Shown here: in pieces, positions 56,501 through 64,000 of the stretch
Layout of the letters: each line of letters opens with the position of its first letter
How positions within the stretch are numbered: the stretch's first letter is position 1
Assembly: GCA_030848705.1 (NCBI GenBank)
Contig: CM061240.1
Span: forward strand, 125,166,998-125,230,997
From: Heracleum sosnowskyi
Lineage: Eukaryota; Streptophyta; Magnoliopsida; Apiales; Apiaceae
Length of the DNA: 64,000 nucleotides
Reading direction: 5' to 3'
Notes under the pieces: model-generated
What the model was told of the DNA's origin: nothing
Database searches by the model: none
What the model saw: only the letters and a program-made list of their open reading frames with translations
Translations under genes and position numbers: made by a program

Positions 56501-58447
56501 TTAATTATAGTTTGATTTAATTATTTAAAGCCCTACTTCTTAAGGAAGTATTTTGTGAAAACTATTTTTAAACCCTAGATAGCTAATAAAGTTTTACTCA
56601 GGCAATTATAAATATAATTAGAGAAGGTTCCCAAAACTATTTCCCGTTTAAGTCTATATTCAGAAAGACTTAAATGTTCGCTCAAACTTCAAAGATACAT
56701 GGAACCTTTCTCAAGATTTTAATGTTTGTTTCAAGTGGACTGCCCGGTCCTAAATCTTTTCGAAACTATTCATTTAACAGCTTTGTATCCAACTATCAAA
56801 ATGATTTTGATTACTCTTTCAAGACTCGAGGAGTAAAAGCAGTGAAATTAGTTGTATCCATGAACAAGCATCAGCTTGGGAAATATGGGTGAATTTTCCT
56901 TTCCACCCAGATATGACTACTTTGTGGAGTCGTATACTTGGGAAAAAGGGAAAGGAACTTTATGTTTCAAAGTTATGGATTTTCTCGAACTCGGAGAATA
57001 TGTAAGGGACTGAGTGGCGACCTGTCCCCTAAGGGAATTACGAGGAGACTGACAGTCTATGAACTGGTCTGTACTTCCCTTAGATTATCAGATAGTGCCC
57101 GACCGTAGGATGAGAGAAGAGCATCGGAGGCCCCTAAGGAATGGGTACCCCTAAGGAATGGGTATGCTCTTCCCCTACAACCGATTGGCGGGGAGGTAGT
57201 GGTCAGTTAGCGTCTACCCTATTTTCCCTTCTACGTAGAAAAACAACAGTGGGGATTGCCTGACGACTGATCATCGTAGGGGTATCCCTGTCGCCCAGAA
57301 TCTCCGTCTACAGTTCATCATCCATGAAAGAAAGTTTATTCAAGTTATTCAGCTTTATGCAAGTTATCAGAGAACATGTTCTAAGCAAGTTTCCAGAAAA
57401 GAAAAGTTATTCAAGTTTACTCAAGTTTATTCCAGTTCATGCAAGTTATTCAAGTTCAGAAAGCGGATTGGAAATATTTTGCCTTGTCTTTATTTCCAGA
57501 ATATGATATGAGATAAATGTTTGATATGAAAGATGATATTTGGAAATTCCTACAACTTCATCTTTTATCTTATGAGTTATGACTCTGATAAAAACCTGAT
57601 TAAGGATATATATGCACAAGTGGATTTTGGGTTACAGAAACCTTATATTTTCCTTATAACTTCATCTTTCAAGTATATGTTGATAGTCTGCTTATATTTT
57701 ATATAGCAGATATTTTACAGAAAGGATATACTGAGTATCTTGTTATTTCATCTTTTATACTATACTAGAACTTTGTTCATAGTATAAACATTGAAAGTTG
57801 CAGAGTATTATGAAATGATATTTGAAATACCACAATGGTACTATTTTTGGAATACATTCCGATAAGAAAATGATTTCAGTATCAAGATATTTTGACAAGT
57901 TATTGTCTTATACCAGCTTTATTTCTGGGTTGAATTAAAGGCAGAATTATGCCATACTTTCATTACCTTGCTGAGCTATCGCTCACTCTTGCTATTATTT
58001 TATATATATTATATAGCAGCGAAGCAGGATGCCTATGGGACGGCACGTACCTCGCAAGGCGTTTCCATAAACAGTTTCAGCAGTGATCCCGGGAGTAGTA
58101 CGAACCAATCGAATCAGGCTACGGCTTTGGTATTCAACTTATGTATAGATATGAATGGTATTAGAGGATTGTGAGCATAAGAAGGCTAAGCTGGTAATGT
58201 ACCACTACGTAGAAATTGTATCAGTAACAGATTCAAAGACATTTGGGTATTGTAATAAAAATTATTTATTCCGCAGTTATTGTATGGTGTCGTTTCTGAG
58301 ACTCTAACCTGTGTGTGTGTGTGTGAGACATATATTATGGGGTCATGAACAGGTGAATTATGAATGGTGTGAGTAATACAGGTAAGGCAAGGAGTACATG
58401 GATTGTGACAACCCTAAATCCCTGACCCCGGATTTGGGGCTGTTACA
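53582..58447 (+). repeat. Gypsy 3' LTR (4866 bp)
   Basis: Same length as the 5' LTR. Differences seen include gaaaac/gaaagc near 53897, an extra A in an A-run near 54530, gacgct/gaagct near 54685, atgcccg/atacccg near 55155, a lost C near 57175, and cagcag/caacag near 57245. Confidence 0.94.
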
Positions 58448-58769
58448 GTAAAACGACGTCGTTTTACCGAGAAGTTATAACCGACCGCCGTCGGTCGGTT
58501 ATGTCACGTTACTTTATTGTTAAAACACTCATTTCTTCAAGTGAAACAAAACATAGAAAAGAAAGAGAAGAGAAAAAAGAAGAAGAGAATTGAAGAAAAC
58601 AAATAGAAGAAGTGATACAAATCATATAATGTAAGTTTTCTTTTTTCTATTTTGTATTTAATTATGATTACATATATTTGTTTATAATTCAATGTATATA
58701 TGTATGTGTTTTTACAATTATATGTGAATGTTAAATTATTTGTTTACATATATCATGTAGATGGCAAAT

Positions 58770-61700
58770 ATGGATGAAGTTGGATAGGTAATCAAATACA
58801 AAGCGATAAAATTTCTTTAACTCCCGAATATAGAAATGGTGTAGAGGTTTTTTTAAATTTTGCAAAGGAGAAAAATGTGGAGGAGGATGGTAAAATGAAG
58901 TGTCCTTGTAAGATTTGTAAGAATTTGAATTGGTTAGACATTGATGAAATTAGATTTCACTTGCTATCTAAAGGGATGCTTGAAGGTTATACGGTGTGGA
59001 CATCGCACGGTGAAGAAGTTGTGCAAAGAAATGAGAGTCGAAAATCACATCATCGTAGTCATCGGGAACCTCCAAGGGTGGAAAAACCGGTTGATTTTAA
59101 TGCTATGTTACATGATTTTGCCGGTGCAAATTATGAATATTATGACACCACGGATACGGGAACTAGTAATGTAGAAGAAGCTCCAAATGATAGTGCTAAA
59201 AAATTCTATGAGTTAATTGTTGAAAATGGAGTCCCTATTTATCCGGGCAATATAAAGTATACAAGATTAAGCTTGACCGCAAAATTATTAGAATTCAAAA
59301 ACTATTCAAATTGTAGGAATAAAGCTTTTGATAGTTTGCTTGAACTTCTTGCGGATGTGTTACCAAAGAAACACACATTGCCCAAAACCAATTATGAAAT
59401 GAAAAAGATTATGAAGGGTTTGAGGGTTGAATATGAAAAAATTGATATGTGCGAGAATGATTGCATGTTATTTTATGGAGATGACAAAGATAAAATTATA
59501 TGTGATATATGTGGTAAAGATCGTTATCGGGATGTTTCGAGGAAAAATGGTAAAAAAATACCAAAAAAAATCTTAAGACATTTTCCTTTGATTCCTCAAC
59601 TACAACGCTTATACATGTCGGCGCATACATCCAATCATATGAGATTTTACAAGAATCGAGATGTGAAAGAGGGAGAGCTTAGCCATCCCGCGGACAGAGA
59701 TGAATGGAAAAATTTTGACCTTCGTTATCCATCATTTGCTAATGAGGTTCGTAATATAAGACTTGGCCTTGCAACCGATGGTTTCAACCCATTTGGCCCT
59801 ACCGGAAAGAAAACATATAGTGTATGGCCCGTGGTGGTTGTTGTCTATAATCTTCCGCCATCAATATGTATGAAAAGGCCTTATATGTTTATGACCGATA
59901 TTGTTCCGGGTCCGAATAGCATCGGCAAAGATATTAATGTTTGTCTAAGGCCTCTCATTGATGAATTGAAGATATTGTGGAATACCGGAGTGGAAACGTA
60001 TGACCAATCTTTAAAGCAAAATTTTACAATGCGAGCGGCTCTTATGTGGACTATTAGTGACTTTCCCGCTATGAGTATGATAAGTGGTTGGTCGGGTAAA
60101 GGAAAAATGGGATGTCAAGTGTGTGGTGGAAGTGTGCAAGGGTTTCAATTAAAACATTCGGGAAAATGTAGTTTTTATGGCACGAACCGAATATTTCTTG
60201 AACCAAATGATCCATTGCGCGAAAAAAGTAATTTGTTTGATAATGATGAAAGAAGATTGTTTTGTGGTCGTTTGTCCGGGGAGGATGTAAAGGAGTTGCT
60301 TGACGATATAATTTTTCCACCACCCGGAAAGACTAATTCCAAGTTAAGGAGTGCCGGTTATGGGGAAGAGCATCATTGGACTCATGTTCCAATTTTTTAT
60401 GAACTCCCTTATTGGTCATCGCATACTTTACGATATTCAATTGATATCATGCATACCGAAAAAAATGTGTTTGAAAACATATTTTTTACTATTGTAAATG
60501 CGGCAAAATCAAAGGATCATAGGAAAGCAAGGTCGGATTGCAAACACTTTGATGTGTTGCGTCATTTGTGGATTGATGAAAATGGCAAAATGCCAAAAGC
60601 ACCGTATTCATTAAATAAAAAACAACTTAAACTTTTGTGCCATTGGATTTGCTCATTGAAACTTCCAGACGGTTATTCTTCCAATATATCTCGTTGTTGC
60701 AATGTTGATGAGTGTAAATTTTTTGGATTCAAATCCCATGATTGTCATATATTTCTTCAAAAATTGTTGCCTCTTGCAATCCGTGAGCTTCTACCAACGC
60801 CTATTGTGGATGCCTTGACGACAATTTCAAATTTTTTTCAAGATTTGTGCTCATCTGTTGTGACAAGAACCGATTTGGATCTAATGGCGAAATCGGTTAT
60901 TAGAGCTTTGTGTTTGTTGGAAACAATTTTTCCTCAAACTTGGTTTGATTCGATGGAACACTTGGTTGTACATTTAGCGGAAGAAATCAAACTAGCCGGG
61001 CCGGCTTATTGGCATTGGATGTATCCAATTGAGCGTTTGTTGGGAAAATTAAAACAAAAGGTCGGTAATAAAGCAAGAGTTGAGGGTTCAATTGCCGAAC
61101 GATATATGGAAGAAGAGGCTCTTAATTTTTGTTCTCTTTATTTTGCCTCCGATTCGATTCATAATAAAGTACGTCGTAACGAAGTTTTGTTTGATGTACA
61201 AAATTCTGATAAATTAGAAGTTTTTAGATATCCAATTGAATGTCTCGGAAAAGAAAGAGCGAGATATATGGATGATGATGAACAACTGCTTGCAGAAGAA
61301 TATGTTCTTTTGAACTCTCCTGAAGTTCAACCTTACCTAAGGTACCTATATCTTGTCCTAATTTAGTGGTATAGTCATATTTGCATTATTTTATGTTATT
61401 TACATGTTTCTAATATTTCTCTATTCCTATATTTTAGAAGGTACCAAAATCGCGTTATGAGACAACGTCCAGAGACAACTCCTCAAGATTTAGATCGTAT
61501 TGTCAAGACTCGATTTAAAACTTGGCTTAAAAAAAAGGTATTTGTTACATTTAGCAAAATTTAAATCTCGATTTTGATTTTATCATTACATGTTTTATTA
61601 ATTTTTTTATAACTAGGTTGAGAATGATGAGATAGAGGGTCCTCGTTTTAAGGACTTGCTTGAAGGCCCATCACTAAGAGTCATGACTTTTGAGACTTGT

Positions 61701-62186
61701 CAAGTTAATGGATATAAATTTTCGACGACATCTGCATCCGGTTCCGGTATTATTGTCAAAGGCACTTCACACGAAAATAATCTTGATTATTATGGTCAAC
61801 TACAAGAAATTATGAGACTTACTTATGATGAATACAATCATGTATATGTGTTTAAGTGTATATGGTTTGACAATATCGGTGACGGTGTGAAGATGGATAA
61901 GAATCGAGTGGTAACCATTGATATAACTTCAAGATTGAGGTCTAATGAGATCTTTATTTTAGCTAGTCAAGCCTCTCAAGTATATTATGCTCCAAGTGTA
62001 TTGAATCCACGAAGCAATATATATACGGTGGTCAAGTCTAAAAGTCGTCCACTTGATGAAACTATCATTGTGCAAAATGATATTGAGGATGCCTTTCAAG
62101 AAGATAGATCTAATGCCGGGAGCTTTTCACTCTTTGTTGATTTTGCACAATATGGCCCATTCATTCGGCATGAAAATCATGAAGAA

Positions 62187-62221
<35 letters not shown>

Positions 62222-62339
62222 AGAAGAAGAAAACGAGGAGGACGAGGAGGAAGATGAAGAAGAGGAAGAAGAAAGAGGAGGTGATGATAACGATGATAAT
62301 GATGATGAAGACGATGATGGTTTTGACGATATTGAATAA
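58770..62339 (+). CDS. CACTA transposase (TNPD-like), three exons, frameshifted near the start
   Basis: Leader intron donor at ~58630 (gtaagttttc) and acceptor atgtag before ATGs at 58761/58770. The conserved frame is open from about 58778 to exon 1 end 61341; exon 2 is 61438-61537; exon 3 is 61617-62339; introns are GT/AG and phases fit. Transposase-associated domain: CPCKICKNLNWLDIDEIRFH, TVWTSHGE. Transposase_21 core: WPVVVVVYNLPPSICMKRPY, TISDFPAMSMISGW, and SIDIMHTEKNVFENIF. DUF4218-type: MEHLVVHLAEEIKLAGPAYW and WMYPIERLLGKLK. DUF4216-type region is in exon 3 (FDNIGDGVKMDKNRVVT), ending in a long Glu run. The start codons at 58761/58770 are one base out of frame (near 58777), so initiation may be lost; the next in-frame ATG is 58895, inside the zinc-like domain. 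Otherwise no stops. Confidence 0.88.
62170..62330 (+). repeat. GAA/GAT trinucleotide run coding for Glu/Asp
   Basis: gaagaagaagaa-type repeat at the end of transposase exon 3, giving about 20 consecutive Glu, then Asp/Glu-rich residues to the stop. Prone to length change. Confidence 0.9.
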
Positions 62340-63600
62340 TATTGTTTGTAATTTGAACTTATAATGAATGATCAGTTGTTACTAGTTGTATTGGTATTGT
62401 TTTTTAATCATTAGCTTCCCAGAAAACCGACCGATTAAACAAATAACCGACCATTTTTTACCATTGATTTCCCAGAAAACCGACCGATTAGACACATAAC
62501 TGACCAATTTTTACCATTAATTTCCCAGAAAACCGACCGATATATATATAAGATGGTCGGTTTTGAAGTGGTCGGTTATGATTGTGGTCGGTTTTGAAGT
62601 GGTCGGTTATAACATTTTGATAACAAACTGCTAGAAAACCGACCGATGGTGCATTTTGACTTCGGTCAGTTATGACTTTCTCAGTCAACTTTTCTATATT
62701 TTAAATATTTAAATAAATTAATTTCTTAAAAAAATATTATAAAATTACACTCGCTTTTCATTATTATAATTGTACTACTATGTTTAAAACCAATATTTTA
62801 TCAGATCTCATTGCTTGAATTAAGGTTTTAATTATATTTAAAAATGTAAAATCAGTACATTTAATTGTGAATTAAATTGAAATTAAAATTTATTATTATA
62901 ATAAAATATCAACATAAACGGATATTGTGAAAATTATTTTCATATCATTTAAATAAAATTTAAAAATATAATAAACATAATATCATGTTGAACAATACCT
63001 CTTCAAATGCACATCTCGCTTATTAGATATGCACTTTCAGTTGAATTTAACCCTCGATTAACATGACATAGAAAATAAAAATATAATTTTAATGATCAAA
63101 CCGTACGGATGTTATCATCACGGAAAAATATATTTATACACAAAAAATTAGCCTATTTTGATGATTACAAACACATTTTTATAATAAATATATGAACATA
63201 TCACCTAAAACTGAGAAATAATTAAAATAAAATTTAAATTACACGATCTACATGATCCAACCGTACCGATGTTTAGAATCAATGAAAATTGATCTATGTA
63301 CGAAAAATTACGCTATATAATTAATTAGAATTATCTTCTTCTAAGGTTTATTTCGTTTTAGCGGTTTCTAGGGTTCACTAAAATTGACCATTAGGGTTTC
63401 TAGGGTTTCTTAAAACCGACCGACTATAATAAAACCGACCGTCAATTTTTTGGGGGAAAATTTTTCACTAAAAATTAAACCCCCGCCATTAACAAAACGA
63501 TGTCGTTCTGCATGTGTCACAAAGCCCAATGATAAAACCGACCACCCGATCGGTCGGTTTTAGTCTGGGTATAATTAAAGAATCTGCACTTTCACATTCC
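62340..63600 (+). other. CACTA internal spacer with two clusters of transposase-site-like repeats
   Basis: First cluster 62420-62690: at least eleven aaaaccgaccg / ataaccgacc / ggtcggtt copies in both orientations. Second cluster 63405-63560: four copies and a cggtcggttttag. Between them is AT-rich sequence without a gene. The right CACTA terminus is not here. Confidence 0.65.
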
Positions 63601-63657
63601 TTTTTTACCAAACACTAAAAACTCTCAAACTCTCTCAATTCTTAAACTCTCTCACAA

Positions 63658-63744
63658 ATGGCGAAATCGGTCCGTTCAGTTCGTTCAACTCGAATCCGTG
63701 CCTCTCAATTTAGGGATTCATCATCTCCACTTTCTCAACTTGAT
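63658..63744 (+). CDS. Possible first exon of a second CACTA gene
   Basis: ATG after a CT/A-rich leader (ctctctcaattcttaaactc). 29 codons reading MAKSVRSVRSTRIRASQFRD and SSSPLSQLD end at a good donor gat|gtgagt (63745). The basic Ser/Arg start and its place downstream of TNPD behind a cluster of accgacc repeats suggest the TNPA-type (Ptta/En/Spm) partner gene. The rest lies outside the window, so a host gene cannot be excluded. Confidence 0.45.
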
Positions 63745-63760
63745 GTGAGTTTTATTAATC

Positions 63761-63762
<2 letters not shown>

Positions 63763-63834
<72 letters not shown>

Positions 63835-63852
63835 ATGTGTGTGTGTGTGTGT
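63763..63852. repeat. (AT)n(GT)n compound microsatellite
   Basis: About 50 bp of AT repeats followed by about 40 bp of GT repeats, with one interruption, inside the presumed intron. Confidence 0.95.
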
Positions 63853-64000
63853 ATGAATTCGTGTATGTATATTTTGATTATTTGTTTCTCTTTGTCAATT
63901 TCGATTATTTATTTCTCTTTGTTTCGTTTTTATATTTTGATTGTATTTGTTTGTATGTATGTGTATTTTTTGTTGGGTTATTGGTTTGATTATGAGGGTT

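Larger units (their letters stand above)
44672..58447 (+). mobile_element. Young gypsy element with 4.87-kb LTRs and dead interior (13.8 kb)
   Basis: LTRs 44672-49537 and 53582-58447 are each 4866 bp. A perfect gtaaa duplication flanks the element (44667-44671, 58448-58452). Initiator-Met primer site at 49542 and polypurine tract before 53582. The ~4.0-kb interior retains recognisable but stop-ridden gypsy RT, RNase H and integrase C-terminal sequence. I counted about a dozen differences between the LTRs (about 0.25%). The style (tgtaagaacccgaaattttc start, cggatttggggctgttaca end, iMet primer) fits the Tekay/Del chromovirus group; this is inference. Confidence 0.92.
44395..64000 (+). mobile_element. 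Autonomous-type CACTA element, split by a gypsy and running past the window
   Basis: Starts cactacaaggaaacaggac at 44395, a typical CACTA terminus, with ttc just before it. The matching right terminus (ending tgtagtg) is not found before 64000. Subterminal DNA is crowded with aaaaccgaccg and its complement. A TNPD-type transposase gene with three exons lies at 58770-62339. A second gene may start at 63658. The gypsy at 44672-58447 (duplication gtaaa) sits in the 5' subterminal zone, 277 bp from the end; without it the transposase gene would begin about 600 bp from the terminus, the usual layout. Confidence 0.85.

Noticed and set aside
28512..63560. Shared ggtcggttt word in the hAT MITE and the CACTA element, as a sign of kinship
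   Set aside because: The ends, target duplications and surrounding repeats differ (cggttyggt versus aaaaccgaccg); a short GGT/CGG word can recur by chance.

Overview
This window is nuclear plant DNA made almost wholly of nested transposable elements. Signs of a plant are the retrotransposon lineages (Ty1/copia of Sirevirus type, Ty3/gypsy of Tat/Retand type and a chromovirus-like gypsy with very long LTRs), CACTA, hAT, Stowaway-like and Harbinger-like elements, GT/AG introns and AT-rich spacers. A eudicot, perhaps an asterid, is my guess; no host gene lets me name the species. I see no complete host gene, tRNA, rRNA or CRISPR array.

Left part (1-10188): a copia fragment on the minus strand (1131-5702; pol nearly intact, gag broken, no LTRs). 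It is followed by AT-rich degenerate repeats that hold a Stowaway-like MITE (5948-6155), a copia solo LTR (7107-8108, duplication gaggg) and a hAT-type MITE (9154-9622, 8-bp duplication). A TTA-flanked MITE (9803-10188 plus 41887-41895) was the target of the big gypsy.

Centre (10189-41881): one Tat/Retand-type gypsy element on the plus strand, flanked by gtctc, about 13.3 kb before five insertions took it to 31.7 kb. Its gag-pol frame is cut by (1) an inverted solo LTR of its own family in the protease (13262-14114) and (2) a 10.76-kb copia (14626-25383) with gag, damaged pol lacking the RT core, and a huge extra ORF. Next come (3) a hAT MITE in the integrase (28512-29160), (4) a CACTA element carrying captured gene fragments (29635-34146), and (5) a 1.56-kb solo LTR (36892-38446). 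The last lies in a spliced gene on the antisense strand between pol and the 3' LTR. Target duplications were found for every one of these.

Right part (41896-64000): gene-poor spacer with a foldback element, then an autonomous-type CACTA element starting at 44395 and running past the window edge. It has a TNPD-like transposase in three exons (58770-62339) and what looks like the first exon of a second gene at 63658. Its 5' end was split by a 13.8-kb gypsy element (44672-58447) whose two LTRs are each 4866 bp and almost identical, although its internal coding region is dead.

Relative ages from LTR divergence (counted by eye): central gypsy about 1.5%, copia within it about 1.2%, right-hand gypsy about 0.25%. 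This order agrees with the nesting in the centre. Both young elements have broken pol genes, so they must have been copied by enzymes made elsewhere.
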